Shown piece by piece: positions 19,316 through 28,485 of a stretch of 64,000 nt of DNA (positions are counted from its first letter, which is position 1; each line of letters begins with the position of its first letter). The notes beneath the pieces were generated by a model that worked only from the letters and a program-made list of their open reading frames with translations, ran no database searches and had not been told where the DNA came from. The translations under genes were made by a program, and so were the position numbers. Origin of the DNA: Mycolicibacterium komanii (GTDB lineage: Bacteria; Actinomycetota; Actinomycetes; Mycobacteriales; Mycobacteriaceae); the NCBI RefSeq assembly GCF_001050035.1, contig NZ_CVTA01000044.1, positions 234,581-298,580 on the forward strand, written 5' to 3'.

Positions 19316-21366
19316 TTGGCTGTGTCCACCTCGAGCAATTCCGCTGTGGGAGCGGCGTTCTGCCGGCTCGCGATCCATTCGGTGATCGCGGCGACGGCTT
19401 TGTCGCGCGGTACGCCGTTGATCTGGGTACGGTCGCCGAACCGGAAGCTGACCGCGTCGGCCTCCACGTCGCGGTCCCCCGCCACCAACATGAACGGCAC
19501 CTTCTGGTTGGTGTGGTTGACGATCTTCTTCGCCATGCGGTCGTCGCTGGCGTCCACCTCGGCGCGGATGCCCCTCATCTTCAGTTGCGTCGCAAGGCCG
19601 TTCAGGTACGGAACGTGGTCGTCGGCGACCGGAATGCCGACCACCTGCACCGGCGCCAGCCACGCCGGGAAGGCGCCGGCGTAGTGCTCGGTCAGGATGC
19701 CGAAGAACCGCTCGATCGACCCGAACAGCGCGCGGTGGATCATCACGGGCCGCTGCCGCGAGCCGTCGGCGGCGGTGTACTCCAGCTCGAAACGTTCCGG
19801 GAAGTTGAAATCCAGCTGGATGGTCGACATCTGCCAGCTGCGGCCGAGCGCGTCCTTGGCCTGCACCGAGATCTTCGGGCCGTAGAAGGCCGCACCGCCG
19901 GGATCGGGCACGAGGTCGAGCCCGGACGCGGCGCCCACCTCGGCCAGCACATTGGTGGCCTCTTCCCACAGCTCGTCGGAACCGACGAACTTATCCGGGT
20001 CCTTGGTCGACAGCTCGAGGTAGAAGTCGGTCAGCCCGTAGTCGGCGAGCAGGTCGAGGATGAACCGCAGCAGCGAGGTCAGCTCGTCGCGCATCTGGTC
20101 ACGGGTGCAGTAGATGTGCGAGTCGTCCATCGTCAGCCCGCGCACCCGCGTCAGACCGTGCACGACGCCGGACAGCTCATAGCGGTACACCGTGCCGAAT
20201 TCGAAGAGCCGCAACGGAAGTTCGCGATACGAACGCCCACGCGACCGGAAGATCAGGCAGTGCATCGGGCAGTTCATCGGCTTGAGGTAGTAGTCCTGCC
20301 CCGGCTTGCGCACCGTGCCGTCGGGGTTGAGCTCGGCGTCGAGGTGCATCGGCGGGAACATGCCGTCGGAATACCAGTCGAGGTGTCCGGAGATCTTGAA
20401 CAGCTCGGCCTTGGTGATGTGCGGAGTGTTGACGAACTGATAGCCGGCCTCGATGTGCTTGCGCCTCGAGTAGTCCTCGAGCTCGCGCCGGATGATCCCA
20501 CCCTTGGGGTGGAAAACGGCAAGGCCCGAACCGATTTCGTCGGGGAAGCTGAACAGGTCGAGCTCGGCGCCGAGCTTGCGGTGGTCGCGGCGCTGCGCCT
20601 CCTCGATGAACTCGAGGTACTTGTCGAGCGCTTCCTGGGATTCCCACGCCGTGCCGTAGATGCGTTGCAGGCTGGCATTGTCCTGGTTGCCGCGCCAGTA
20701 GGCGGCCGAACTGCGGGTCAGCTTGAACGCCGGGATGTACCTCGTCGTCGGAATGTGCGGCCCGCGACACAGATCGCCCCATTCCCGTTCCCGGGTACGG
20801 GGATTGAGGTTGTCGTAGGCGGTCAGCTCGTCACCGCCGACCTCCATCACGTCGGGGTCGCCGGATTTGTCGTCGACCAGCTCGAGCTTGTAGGGCTCGT
20901 TGGCGAGTTCTTCGCGCGCTTGGTCTTTCGACTCGTAGACGCGGCGGGAGAACAGCTGACCCGCTTTGACGATCTGACGCATGCGCTTCTCCAGCGCGGC
21001 GAGATCCTCGGGGGTGAAAGCCCGCTCGACGTCGAAGTCGTAGTAGAAGCCGTCGGTGATCGGCGGACCGATGCCGAGCTTGGCCTCGGGGAAGAGGTCC
21101 TGCACGGCCTGCGCCAGCACGTGCGCGGTCGAGTGCCGGATGACGCTGCGACCGTCTTCGGTGTCCGCGGCCACGGGCGTCACCTCGACGTCGGTGTCGG
21201 GCGCCCAGGACAGGTCGCGCAGCCGGCCCTCGGCGTCGCGCACGACGACGATCGCATCCGGCGCGCCCCGGCTCGGTAGGCCCGCCTCACGCACCGCCTC
21301 CCCCGCCGTGGTCCCGGCAGCGACCCGGATCGGGGCTGCTGAGGTGCGGTTGAGGGCGGCGCTCAT
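19312..21366 (-). CDS. thrS: threonine--tRNA ligase
   Basis: Class II threonyl-tRNA synthetase of 684 residues, normal for the family. An N-terminal TGS-like domain is followed by the editing domain ('[20 protein letters not shown]' region), the catalytic core with motif 2 '[20 protein letters not shown]' and the zinc-site '[11 protein letters not shown]', and the anticodon-binding domain. It starts at ATG 21366 and appears to lead the operon with the HIT, pgsA1, patA, pimA, LemA-like and NUDIX genes. No T-box structure is evident in the 77 bases upstream. Confidence 0.97.
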   Translation of the reverse strand: MSAALNRTSAAPIRVAAGTTAGEAVREAGLPSRGAPDAIVVVRDAEGRLRDLSWAPDTDVEVTPVAADTEDGRSVIRHSTAHVLAQAVQDLFPEAKLGIGPPITDGFYYDFDVERAFTPEDLAALEKRMRQIVKAGQLFSRRVYESKDQAREELANEPYKLELVDDKSGDPDVMEVGGDELTAYDNLNPRTREREWGDLCRGPHIPTTRYIPAFKLTRSSAAYWRGNQDNASLQRIYGTAWESQEALDKYLEFIEEAQRRDHRKLGAELDLFSFPDEIGSGLAVFHPKGGIIRRELEDYSRRKHIEAGYQFVNTPHITKAELFKISGHLDWYSDGMFPPMHLDAELNPDGTVRKPGQDYYLKPMNCPMHCLIFRSRGRSYRELPLRLFEFGTVYRYELSGVVHGLTRVRGLTMDDSHIYCTRDQMRDELTSLLRFILDLLADYGLTDFYLELSTKDPDKFVGSDELWEEATNVLAEVGAASGLDLVPDPGGAAFYGPKISVQAKDALGRSWQMSTIQLDFNFPERFELEYTAADGSRQRPVMIHRALFGSIERFFGILTEHYAGAFPAWLAPVQVVGIPVADDHVPYLNGLATQLKMRGIRAEVDASDDRMAKKIVNHTNQKVPFMLVAGDRDVEADAVSFRFGDRTQINGVPRDKAVAAITEWIASRQNAAPTAELLEVDTAK

Positions 21367-21443
21367 CGGTGACTCTCCAGTTTCATTGTCAACAGACTCG
21401 AGGACGCGACCATGCTATCGGTGCCCGTCGGCGATCCGTGCCG

Positions 21444-21863
21444 TCAGGACCCGATGCCGAGAGGGCTCTGGAGCAGCTTGTGCTCCAGCCCGACGAGATT
21501 GCCGGCGAAACTGACCGCGCCGAGTAGCCACAGCGTCGCGAACACCACCAGCGCGGTGAACACCCCGGCCAGGATCTGCACGGCGGCGTGCTGACGGTGG
21601 AACCACTCCATCGCCTTGTCGTAGCGCTCCTTGGCGTACGCGAGCAGCCGTCGCGCCCACTCGAACTCCGTGGCCAGGATCCCGAGGCCGACGAAGACGA
21701 TGGCCCAGCCCGGCCCCGGATACGGGATCGCGACGATGCCCAGGGCCAGGACCACGGCACCGACGACGCCGACCGCGATGCGGTAGCCGAAGTTGACCGA
21801 GCGCCGTTCCCGCACCCGCTCGCGCCACCGCCCGAGGCGTTGTTTGACGTCGGAGGTGTTCAC
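21444..21863 (-). CDS. TIGR02611-type small membrane protein
   Basis: The 139-residue protein begins at GTG 21863 (VNTSDVKQRLGRW), overlapping the thioesterase stop. A basic N-terminus precedes two hydrophobic pairs: 'AVGVVGAVVLALGIVAIPYP' with 'GPGWAIVFVGLGILATEFEWA', and a C-terminal hairpin. The 'PYPGPGWAIVFVGLGILATEFEWA' pattern is that of the actinobacterial TIGR02611 family. Function unknown. It lies 77 bases upstream of thrS on the same strand. Confidence 0.85.
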   Translation of the reverse strand: MNTSDVKQRLGRWRERVRERRSVNFGYRIAVGVVGAVVLALGIVAIPYPGPGWAIVFVGLGILATEFEWARRLLAYAKERYDKAMEWFHRQHAAVQILAGVFTALVVFATLWLLGAVSFAGNLVGLEHKLLQSPLGIGS

Positions 21864-22477
21864 GGCTGGCCCGGTTTCAACTTGACGAACAACGCGTGTG
21901 CCTCGGCGAGCACGGTGTCCCCGTCGAGCAGCCGTCCGGAGACGAAGATCTTGCGACCCTCGAGGCGGTCGATCCCCGCCTCCACCTGGAACTCCTTCTC
22001 GACGTGCGCGATCTTGCGATAGTCGACATGCAGGAACGCGGTGCGCTGAGCCCGGCTGCCGCTGAGCGTGAACGCGGTGAAGCCCAGCAGCGCGTCGAAG
22101 AGCTGCGCGACGCTGCCACCGTGCGCAGCGCCATTGCGGCCGAGGTGGAAGCGGCGGAATTGGGCGGTGCCCTCGATGCGCTGGTCCTCGGTGATGTGCA
22201 CGTCGAGGGGTATCGACAGGATGTTGCCGCGGCCGGGCAGGTCCATCCGGCGACCGGACGGTGAGGACCACTCGTCGGCGTAGTAGGGGGCGAGCAGCTG
22301 CGACACCTTCTCGATCTGGTCCGCCGCCTCGCTGATCACGTCGTCCGGGGCGTCTGCGGCGCGAGCGTGGTCCTGCAGCGTGCGGACGGCTCCGATGAAG
22401 CGTCCGTAGTCGGGTCCGCCGCGATCGGTGGCAACCGGCGGGTTGAAGCCACCACCGGGGTGCTGCTCAGAGCTCAC
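21860..22477 (-). CDS. PaaI-type hotdog thioesterase
   Basis: The 205-residue protein has the hotdog-fold core 'RNGAAHGGSVAQLFDALLGF' followed by 'AFLHVDYRKIAHVEKEF' and 'FVSGRLLDGDTVLAEAHALF', typical of acyl-CoA thioesterases of the PaaI group. The first ~90 residues are a less conserved helical extension. The start is GTG 22477. It is coupled to the TIGR02611 gene downstream. The acyl substrate is unknown. Confidence 0.82.
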   Translation of the reverse strand: MSSEQHPGGGFNPPVATDRGGPDYGRFIGAVRTLQDHARAADAPDDVISEAADQIEKVSQLLAPYYADEWSSPSGRRMDLPGRGNILSIPLDVHITEDQRIEGTAQFRRFHLGRNGAAHGGSVAQLFDALLGFTAFTLSGSRAQRTAFLHVDYRKIAHVEKEFQVEAGIDRLEGRKIFVSGRLLDGDTVLAEAHALFVKLKPGQP

Positions 22478-22498
22478 CCGTCCACCGTATTGCGTCGG

Positions 22499-23365
22499 TC
22501 AGTCGTCGGACGCTCCGGCTTTGCTCAACGTGTCGAACTCGTCGTCGGTCAGCTCGATCTCGGCGGCGGCCACGTTCTCCTCCAAATGGGCCACCTTGGA
22601 GGTGCCGGGAATCGGCAACATCACCGGCGAGCGCCTCAGCAGCCACGCCAGCGCCAGTTGCGATCCGGTGGCGTGGTGCTCGGCGGCGATGCGCTGCAGC
22701 GGCCCGTCCGGCGCGGCCAACGGGCCTGCGGCCAGCGGGAACCATGGAATGAAGCCGATGCCCTGGGCCTCGCACGCCTCGAGCACCGGCTCAGCCGAGC
22801 GGACGCTGACGTTGTACATGTTCTGCACCGTCACGATCGGGGCCACCTTCTGCGCGGCCTCGAGTTGTTCGACGGTGACCTCGGACAGGCCGATGTGGCG
22901 GATCTTGCCTTCCTGCTGAAGCTTGAGCAGTTCGCCGATCTGATCCTCGGCGGGGAACTTGGTGTCGATGCGGTGCAGCTGGAACAGGTCGATGGTGTCG
23001 ACGCCCAGACGCCGCAGGCTCATCTCGCATTCCTGGCGTAGGTAGGCGGGGAACCCGAGCACCGGCCATTCGTCGGGCCCGGTCCGCACCAGTCCGGCCT
23101 TGGTCGCGACGACGACGCCGTCGTAGGGGTGCAGCGCCTCATGGATCAGTTCCTCGGAGACGTAGGGGCCGTACGAGTTCGCGGTGTCGATGAAGTTAAC
23201 CCCGAGTTCGACGGCGCGTCGCAGCACCCGCAGACATTCGTCGCGGTCCTGCGGGGGACCCCAAACACCCTTGCCCGTCAACCGCATCGCGCCGAAGCCG
23301 AGGCGGTTGACGGTGAGATCGCCGATCGTGAACGTGCCGGACGCTTGTGCGACGGGGGTGGTCAT
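22499..23365 (-). CDS. aldo/keto reductase
   Basis: The 288-residue TIM-barrel NADPH-dependent oxidoreductase has the catalytic tetrad D60 and Y65 ('[10 protein letters not shown]'), K89 ('VVATKAGL') and H131 ('LFQLHR'), and the cofactor-site '[14 protein letters not shown]'. The length is typical of the AKR superfamily. It is transcribed away from the DUF1990 gene from a 29-base shared gap. The substrate is not predictable. Confidence 0.92.
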   Translation of the reverse strand: MTTPVAQASGTFTIGDLTVNRLGFGAMRLTGKGVWGPPQDRDECLRVLRRAVELGVNFIDTANSYGPYVSEELIHEALHPYDGVVVATKAGLVRTGPDEWPVLGFPAYLRQECEMSLRRLGVDTIDLFQLHRIDTKFPAEDQIGELLKLQQEGKIRHIGLSEVTVEQLEAAQKVAPIVTVQNMYNVSVRSAEPVLEACEAQGIGFIPWFPLAAGPLAAPDGPLQRIAAEHHATGSQLALAWLLRRSPVMLPIPGTSKVAHLEENVAAAEIELTDDEFDTLSKAGASDD

Positions 23366-23394
23366 GCCCCCGACCGTACGCCGACGATGGCAAG

Positions 23395-23901
23395 GTGGCG
23401 TGGGTGAAGCTCAGCGATCTGGCGGCGCTACCGCTGACGTATCCGGAGGTGGGCGCGACCGCGGGAATGCTGCCGCCCGGTTATCACCATGTGCACAAGA
23501 CGGCCGTCATCGGCCATGGCCGCGACCGCTTCGAGGACGCCGCGGACGCCGGCATGCGGTGGGGCATGCTGCGTGGCGCCGGGGTGCGGGTCGAGGCGAC
23601 GACGGAGGTCGCGGAGGTCGGGTCGGAGGTTCTGGTGCATCTCGGCCCGATCGCGGCGCCGTGCCGGGTGGTGTACGTCGTCGACGAACACGACGCCCGG
23701 GGGTTCGCCTACGGCACCCTGCCCGGCCACGCGGAGTCGGGCGAGGAGCTGTTCCTGGTCCGCCACAACCCGGCTTCGGGCGACGTGACGGCGGTGGTCA
23801 CCGCGTTCTCCCGGCACGCGACCTGGTGGAGTCGGCTGGGCTCGCCGGTGACGTCGCTGGTTCAGCGGGTGGTGACCGGACGGTATCTGCGGGCGCTGTA
23901 G
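23395..23901 (+). CDS. DUF1990 family protein
   Basis: The 168-residue protein carries '[20 protein letters not shown]' and '[15 protein letters not shown]', the DUF1990 signature, plus '[19 protein letters not shown]'. Family members resemble START-type ligand binders; function is unknown. The start is GTG 23395 ([12 protein letters not shown]); GTG 23404 is an alternative. It is divergent from the aldo/keto reductase. Confidence 0.8.
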   Translation: MAWVKLSDLAALPLTYPEVGATAGMLPPGYHHVHKTAVIGHGRDRFEDAADAGMRWGMLRGAGVRVEATTEVAEVGSEVLVHLGPIAAPCRVVYVVDEHDARGFAYGTLPGHAESGEELFLVRHNPASGDVTAVVTAFSRHATWWSRLGSPVTSLVQRVVTGRYLRAL

Positions 23902-24026
23902 GGCCCGGTTCTTGCGGTCCGGGTGAAAATGAACTGACGGTGGTTTGCTTCACCGATAATTACGGCTTGACCGCGGGACCGACCGCGGGCCGAAGCGTGA
24001 TCGAGAACGACCGAAGAGGACTCCGC

Positions 24027-24728
24027 ATGGTGATGGCGAAAGAACCCGAAGAACGCGAGGACGCGCATCTGCGCATCGCGGAGTTGGTGCGCGGGCTCTA
24101 CAGCCGGCAGGACGCGGATACCGTCATTGCGGAGCTGGCCGAACACGCGGCCGTCGAGATTCCGGGCGCGCAGCATGCCGGCATCACCATCACGCGGAAG
24201 TCCAAGAGCGTCGAAACCCCGGCTGCCACGCACCTGTATCCCATGCTGCTGGACAAGATTCAGCAGCGTTATCAGGAGGGCCCGTGCCTGACCGCGGCGT
24301 GGGAGAAGAAGGTCGTCTACGTCGCCGACCTCCAAACCGATGACCGGTTCCCGCGCTATCGACGAGATGCGTTGGCGGAGACTCCTATTCGCTCCATCAT
24401 GGCGTTCCAATTGTTCATCGAGGGCGAGACGATGGGCGCGCTCAACGTCTACTCGGAGGAACCCGACGCCTTCGGAGACGAGTCCAGGAGCCTCGGGCTG
24501 GTTTTCGCCGCCCATTCGTCGGTGGCCTGGAACGCCGCTCGCCGCGACGAACAGTTCAGGCAGGCGCTGGCCAGCCGGGACACCATCGGCCAGGCGAAGG
24601 GCATGATGATGGAACGCTACGGCGTCAACGCCGTGCAGGCGTTCGACCTGCTGCGCAAGCTATCTCAGGACTCCAACGTGCCACTGCTCAAGGTCGCCAA
24701 GGAGATCGTCGACCAATCACAATCCTGA
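24027..24728 (+). CDS. GAF and ANTAR domain regulator
   Basis: The 233-residue protein has an N-terminal GAF sensory domain ('LTAAWEKKVVYVADLQTDDR', 'IRSIMAFQLFIEGETMGALN') and a C-terminal ANTAR RNA-binding domain ('IGQAKGMMMERYGVNAVQAF', 'LKVAKEIVD'). ANTAR proteins bind paired RNA hairpins and act as antiterminators; mycobacterial ones are linked to stress responses. ATG 24027 is preceded by GAAGAGGA at 24013-24020. No dual hairpin target was identified in the 125 bases upstream. Confidence 0.92.
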   Translation: MVMAKEPEEREDAHLRIAELVRGLYSRQDADTVIAELAEHAAVEIPGAQHAGITITRKSKSVETPAATHLYPMLLDKIQQRYQEGPCLTAAWEKKVVYVADLQTDDRFPRYRRDALAETPIRSIMAFQLFIEGETMGALNVYSEEPDAFGDESRSLGLVFAAHSSVAWNAARRDEQFRQALASRDTIGQAKGMMMERYGVNAVQAFDLLRKLSQDSNVPLLKVAKEIVDQSQS

Positions 24729-24731
24729 GCG

Positions 24732-25598
24732 TCAGCGCGAGATCACCCGCGGAACCTCCGGGTTCGTCGGATCGGTTCTCGGCCGCGGCACCTCAATGCT
24801 GTTCTCCTGCACGATGACCGGGTCGCCGACCTTGACGTTGTCGAAGTACCACTCGGCATCTTCGGGGCTGAGGCTGATGCAGCCGTGGCTGACGTTCTCG
24901 TGGCCGAGCGAGTTGATCGCCCACGGCGCCGAATGAACGAAGATGCCGCGGCTGGTGAGCCGGACGGCCCACTCCACGTCGAGTAGGTAGCCATCGTCCG
25001 CGCTGACGGGAATGCCGACACTGCTCGAATCCATCATCACGTCGCGTTCCTTGCCCAACACGGGGAAAGTCCCGACGGGCGTGGGATATTCGGGCCTGCC
25101 CATCGAGGCCGGGAAGACGCCGGGCTTGCCGAAGAAGGGGCGGTGGTGCGGCGACGGGAGCTCGTGCGGCGGAACGCCGTCAACGGTGACGGTGAAGGTG
25201 TGCTCGGCGATGTTGGCCACACCGACCACCGCGGGACCCGTCGCGATGTTGGTCTTGATACCGCCGACAGACAGCGCGATCGTGCTGTGCGCGGGCCAGA
25301 ACTGGTCAGGGGCCCACTGAACGGTCTTGGGGTCGAGCCATTCGAACTTGCCCGTCATAGCGGGTGTCGAGGTGATGTCGAGCGAACGCTCCGCGAGCGC
25401 TCTGTCGACGACCGTGTCTTTGAACGTCACCACCACGGGGTGCGCAATACCAACGACTTGACCTTCTACAGGCAAGATGGAGGCGATAGCGCTTCTCACT
25501 GTCTGGGTGGCGGCCGCCGAGCCTTGTCCGGCCGGCCCGGCCACCACACTTGTAGCGATGACAACGGCGGCAAGAACACACCGAAGTACAGCACGCAA
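24732..25598 (-). CDS. secreted L,D-transpeptidase
   Basis: L,D-transpeptidases make 3-3 crosslinks in mycobacterial peptidoglycan. The 288-residue protein has a signal peptide (RAVLRCVLAAVVIATSVVAG), an Ig-like domain and the YkuD catalytic domain with H222, and 'VSHGCISL' containing S237, H238 and nucleophile C240. TTG 25598 is chosen because AGGGAGG lies 8 bases upstream and it places the signal peptide at the N-terminus; the frame reaches 25667 without a better start. There is no lipobox cysteine at the end of the signal. Confidence 0.9.
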   Translation of the reverse strand: MRAVLRCVLAAVVIATSVVAGPAGQGSAAATQTVRSAIASILPVEGQVVGIAHPVVVTFKDTVVDRALAERSLDITSTPAMTGKFEWLDPKTVQWAPDQFWPAHSTIALSVGGIKTNIATGPAVVGVANIAEHTFTVTVDGVPPHELPSPHHRPFFGKPGVFPASMGRPEYPTPVGTFPVLGKERDVMMDSSSVGIPVSADDGYLLDVEWAVRLTSRGIFVHSAPWAINSLGHENVSHGCISLSPEDAEWYFDNVKVGDPVIVQENSIEVPRPRTDPTNPEVPRVISR

Positions 25599-25750
25599 TC
25601 TTGGTGCCTCCCTTGAAATTACAACGATGTCAATAATGGTAGGGCAGCCCGGGCGCTTTATAACCAAGCGCGCGTGGGCAATTCGATTAAGTCTCCGTCA
25701 CGGATCGGCCACGACTCGCTGTTTGCACGAATCGCTTGTGGACCAATGAA

Positions 25751-25789
25751 TTTGGCCCGGCGACGAGTCTTGATCGCCGCCGGGCCAAA
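25751..25789 (-). terminator. intrinsic-type hairpin behind the proline-rich gene
   Basis: TTTGGCCCGGCG at 25751-25762 pairs perfectly with 25778-25789 (12 base pairs, 15-base loop). It lies 27 bases beyond the stop of the minus-strand gene at 25816 and ahead of the promoter region of the L,D-transpeptidase, so it should end transcription of the former. Confidence 0.7.
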
Positions 25790-25815
25790 CCGGAGGGACT
25801 ATCCTCGGTGCGCCG

Positions 25816-26298
25816 TTAGGTGACGGGCCCGGGCGGAGTCGGCTGACCCGGAACGGGCGCGCCTGGCGCCGGCGGGCGAGACGGGTCTCCCTTGCCCTTA
25901 CCGGCGAGCCCGCCCATCTCCGTGAGCGGAGCGCCGATCACCGCCGGGGCGCCGCCCACAATCGGAGCACCGGCAACCGGCGGCACCAGAGGCGGCGGCA
26001 CGACGGGCGGCACCAGTGGCGGTGGCACCAGAGGCGGCGGCACGACGGGCGGCACCAGCGGCGGCGCGATGGGCGGCGGGCCGGGCAGTGCCATCGGCAC
26101 CCCGGCCATATCGGTCAGCGGCGCGCAGACGGGTGCCCCCGGTGCTGCTCCGGCGGGCGCCTGCCCGGTCGCCGATTCGACACATTCGTATCCCCCGGCC
26201 AGGGCAGTTGGACTCAGTGCAATCGCCACCCCAATGGCCGCACCTATCAATCCAGCCCCCACAGCTGCCGCGATGTTGACTCCTTTAAAGGTCGTCAT
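25816..26298 (-). CDS. proline-rich exported protein
   Basis: The 160-residue product starts MTTFKGVNIAAAVGAG at ATG 26298 and has a hydrophobic export signal ending near 'SPTALAGGYECVE'. About 30 residues of PPLVPP/VVPP repeats follow, then a glycine/proline-rich tail. Two cysteines lie close after the signal ('YECVE', 'PVCAPL'). No enzyme domain is visible; a cell-wall or secreted structural role is inferred from composition only. A GTG at 26316 would add six residues. Confidence 0.65.
   Translation of the reverse strand: MTTFKGVNIAAAVGAGLIGAAIGVAIALSPTALAGGYECVESATGQAPAGAAPGAPVCAPLTDMAGVPMALPGPPPIAPPLVPPVVPPPLVPPPLVPPVVPPPLVPPVAGAPIVGGAPAVIGAPLTEMGGLAGKGKGDPSRPPAPGAPVPGQPTPPGPVT
25982..26065 (-). 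repeat. two copies of a 42-bp tandem repeat in the proline-rich gene
   Basis: The segment starting GGCACCAGAGGCGGCGG at 25982 recurs at 26024, an offset of 42 bases (14 codons). It encodes a 14-residue period of VPPVVPPPLVPPPL. Being in-frame, copy number can change without breaking the gene. Confidence 0.75.
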
Positions 26299-26650
26299 CG
26301 ACGTTGATCCCTCCACTCACGCTCACACTTTCGTTCAACCGAGGCAGCAGACCTTGCATGCCGTACCGAGGTCGCGTCCATACGACCGCGTTAATATCAG
26401 CAGGCAGTTGTCGACGACACGCCACGCCGCACCGCGCCGTTTCCAAATGGTGACCGCTTCGGCATGGTAGAGCCGCTTTCAAAGTCGCCCGAAGCATCGA
26501 TCGCTCCCCCACCTGCGGTTCTGGGCACATCACCGTCGACAGGCAGATAACGATGATCAGATGCATTCAAAGGTTGTCGAGGGTTTCGGCCCCACTGACC
26601 ACGGGCATCACTGTCGCTACAGGTCAAGACGAGTCAGAGGTTGGTATGTG
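26299..26650. other. 352-base divergent intergenic region
   Basis: This stretch separates the proline-rich gene (minus) from the DUF1469-type gene (plus). Its base composition is lower in GC than the flanks, especially around 26300-26400 and 26540-26650. Open frames across it have no coding character. It presumably holds both promoters. I see no clear hairpin or operator. Confidence 0.4.
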
Positions 26651-27052
26651 ATGACGGTGGAATCGAGGCCTACTGCAGACGCGTCGATCGGCGAGTTGAT
26701 GAGCCAATTGTCGACGCAGACGTCGCGGCTGATCCGCGATGAAATGCGGTTGGCGCAGAAGGAATTTCAGGAATCGGCCAAACATGCCGGGATCGGCGCG
26801 GGACTGTTCAGTGTCGCGGGCTTGTTGGCCTTCTTCGGCGCGGCGACGTTGATCGCTGCGGGCATCGCGGCGCTGTCCCTGGTGCTCGAGGTGTGGGCGG
26901 CGGCGCTGATCGTCGCCGCCCTGTTGTTCGTGATCGCGGGCATTGCGGCACTGGTAGGGCGCAAACAGGCGCAGGAGGTCACGCCGGCGGCCCCCAAGAC
27001 CGTCGAGACGGTGAAAGCAGACATCCAAGAGCTGAAGGACGCACGGTCATGA
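26651..27052 (+). CDS. phage-holin-like (DUF1469) membrane protein
   Basis: The 133-residue protein has an amphipathic N-terminus ('SIGELMSQLSTQTSRLIRDE'), two adjacent transmembrane helices ('GAGLFSVAGLLAFFGAATLI' and 'VWAAALIVAALLFVIAGIAA') and a charged C-terminal helix. This matches the actinobacterial DUF1469/'phage holin family' group, which is chromosomal and not lytic. ATG 26651 is chosen; a GTG one codon earlier is possible. It overlaps the DUF3618 gene by four bases. Confidence 0.85.
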   Translation: MTVESRPTADASIGELMSQLSTQTSRLIRDEMRLAQKEFQESAKHAGIGAGLFSVAGLLAFFGAATLIAAGIAALSLVLEVWAAALIVAALLFVIAGIAALVGRKQAQEVTPAAPKTVETVKADIQELKDARS

Positions 27053-27378
27053 CCGCCCCGAACCCCGGCCCCGAGCCGGGCCCGGACGCTGGCGTCGACG
27101 ACATCCAGGCCGATATCGAGCGGACGCGCCATGAACTGGGTGAGACCGTCGAGGCGCTGCAGGCCAAGTTGGATGTGAAGACGCGCGCTCAAGAGAAGGT
27201 CGACGAGACCAAAGAGCACGCCAAGGAGAAGGCGGCCGAAACGAAAGAGCGCGTCGTCGAGAAGGCGGACACGCTTCGGCACACGGCGACCGACAATCCG
27301 AAGCAGACGGTTCCGGTGGTGGCGATCGTCGCGATTCTCGCGGTTGTCGGAGTCGTCGTCTGGCGGCGCAGGCGCTAG
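27049..27378 (+). CDS. DUF3618 family protein
   Basis: The 109-residue protein has 'DIQADIERTRHELGETVEAL' (the DUF3618 core), a long lysine/glutamate-rich coiled coil ('KVDETKEHAKEKAAETKERV') and a C-terminal transmembrane helix ending in RRRR. It is translationally coupled (ATGA) to the preceding holin-like gene. The pair is common in actinobacteria; the function is unknown, and membrane-associated stress protection is a guess. Confidence 0.85.
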   Translation: MTAPNPGPEPGPDAGVDDIQADIERTRHELGETVEALQAKLDVKTRAQEKVDETKEHAKEKAAETKERVVEKADTLRHTATDNPKQTVPVVAIVAILAVVGVVVWRRRR

Positions 27379-27385
27379 CTCCGGG

Positions 27386-27793
27386 TTAGGAACCGAATCG
27401 GAAGCGGCGGCCGGTGACGCGTCGAGGAAGCACGCGGACGTAGTGGTCCTTGGCGTGTGCCGTCCACGGCGATAGATGCGCCCGCTCGGCCTGCTCGAGG
27501 TCATCGTCATCGTTCACAGTGCGGGCGACGCCGCGGACGATCACGCTCCAGCCCTCGGCGGCGTCGTGATCGTCGACCTCGAAGAGGACGTCGTGGTTGA
27601 CCGCGGAGCTGACCAGCTTGGTGCCCTGGGCGGTGCGGAACAGCAGCGTCCTGTTCTGGACGACGAAGTTCACCGGGAAGATCTCGGGGTGCCCGTCGGC
27701 GGTCGTGACGAGTCGCCCCAGGGACACGCGGCCCAAGAGGTTCCAGCATTCGCTTTCGGGAAGAATCTCGCCGGGCCGGTCTGCTTCAGACAT
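27386..27793 (-). CDS. pyridoxamine 5'-phosphate oxidase-family protein
   Basis: The 135-residue split-barrel protein has 'LLGRVSLGRLVTTADGHPEI' and 'FPVNFVVQNRTLLFRTAQGT', the pattern of the PPOX/flavin or F420-binding family (Pfam PF12900-like). It starts at ATG 27793. The cofactor and substrate are unknown. It converges on the DUF3618 gene with a 7-base gap. Confidence 0.8.
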   Translation of the reverse strand: MSEADRPGEILPESECWNLLGRVSLGRLVTTADGHPEIFPVNFVVQNRTLLFRTAQGTKLVSSAVNHDVLFEVDDHDAAEGWSVIVRGVARTVNDDDDLEQAERAHLSPWTAHAKDHYVRVLPRRVTGRRFRFGS

Positions 27794-27876
27794 GACGACT
27801 CGGGAAGGGCGGATTGGACAGCAACGGCATGGGCTGAGTCTAGGGAGACGGCAGATCGCGCGTGGCGTTGAAGGGG

Positions 27877-27948
27877 TGGTCCCGGCTGGGTTCGAACCAG
27901 CGACCTTCCGCGTGTGAGGCGGACGCTCTCCCACTGAGCTACGAGACC
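27877..27948 (-). tRNA. tRNA-Val (anticodon CAC)
   Basis: The 72-base cloverleaf on the minus strand has acceptor arms GGTCTCG and CGGGACC, anticodon stem TCCGC/GCGGA with loop CTCACAC (anticodon CAC), and T-arm GGTTCGAACC. No CCA is encoded. Confidence 0.95.
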
Positions 27949-28226
27949 GGAGAGTCGACCGAACGGCCGAACGACGTCGAAGACTAGCACGATCGAGGGT
28001 CGCACCCCGAATCCGTAGCGGTTGTGGGGTGACCCGTGCGCGCCCGGCGATGGAGGAGCACCGGGACGGGGGACCCCGGGCGCGACTTCGGCTCTCACGT
28101 GAGTCGTACCTGCTGTTTTGAGATGTGAACGGGCAGAGACGCACCGGCGAACGTCGGGATTTGTGCGGCTACACTTTGGTGGACTATCGTCGTCCTTCGC
28201 GACGGGCGACGAGTCGTTCGTGGCGC

Positions 28227-28299
28227 GCGGATGTAGCGCAGTTGGTAGCGCATCACCTTGCCAAGGTGAGGGTCGCGGGTTCGAATCCCGTCATCCGCT
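28227..28299 (+). tRNA. tRNA-Gly (anticodon GCC)
   Basis: Cloverleaf with acceptor GCGGATG/CATCCGC, anticodon stem CACCT... loop TTGCCAA giving GCC, and T-arm GGGTTCGAATCCC. No encoded CCA. First of three plus-strand tRNA genes. Confidence 0.96.
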
Positions 28300-28326
28300 C
28301 GAAGGTGCAGTGGCATCAACCCCAGC

Positions 28327-28397
28327 GGTGGAGTGGCCGAGTGGTGAGGCAACGGCCTGCAAAGCCGTGCACACGGGTTCGATTCCCGTCTCCACCT
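28327..28397 (+). tRNA. tRNA-Cys (anticodon GCA)
   Basis: Cloverleaf with acceptor GGTGGAG/CTCCACC, anticodon loop CTGCAAA (GCA) and T-arm GGGTTCGATTCCC. It lies 27 bases after tRNA-Gly, so the two are probably co-transcribed. Confidence 0.95.
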
Positions 28398-28410
28398 CAA
28401 TGATGGTTCG

Positions 28411-28485
28411 GCGCGATTAGCTCAGCGGGAGAGCGCTTCCCTGACACGGAAGAGGTCACTGGTTCAATCCCAGTATCGCGCACCA
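28411..28485 (+). tRNA. tRNA-Val (anticodon GAC), CCA encoded
   Basis: Cloverleaf with acceptor GCGCGAT/ATCGCGC, anticodon stem CTTCC/GGAAG and loop CTGACAC (GAC), T-arm GGTTCAATCC, and encoded CCA at 28483-28485. In M. tuberculosis I recall the prophage phiRv2 being inserted at the corresponding valU gene, so this 3' end is a candidate integration site. Confidence 0.96.

Noticed and set aside
21367..21443. T-box or other riboswitch before thrS
   Set aside because: Only 77 bases separate the genes and no T-box motif or specifier stem is visible.
26285..26566. 93-codon minus-strand frame in the divergent intergenic region
   Set aside because: Cysteine/arginine-rich with no family likeness; overlaps the start of the proline-rich gene.
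26651..27052. Prophage holin, from the family name of the product
   Set aside because: This holin-like family is chromosomal in actinobacteria and is paired here with DUF3618; no phage genes are near.
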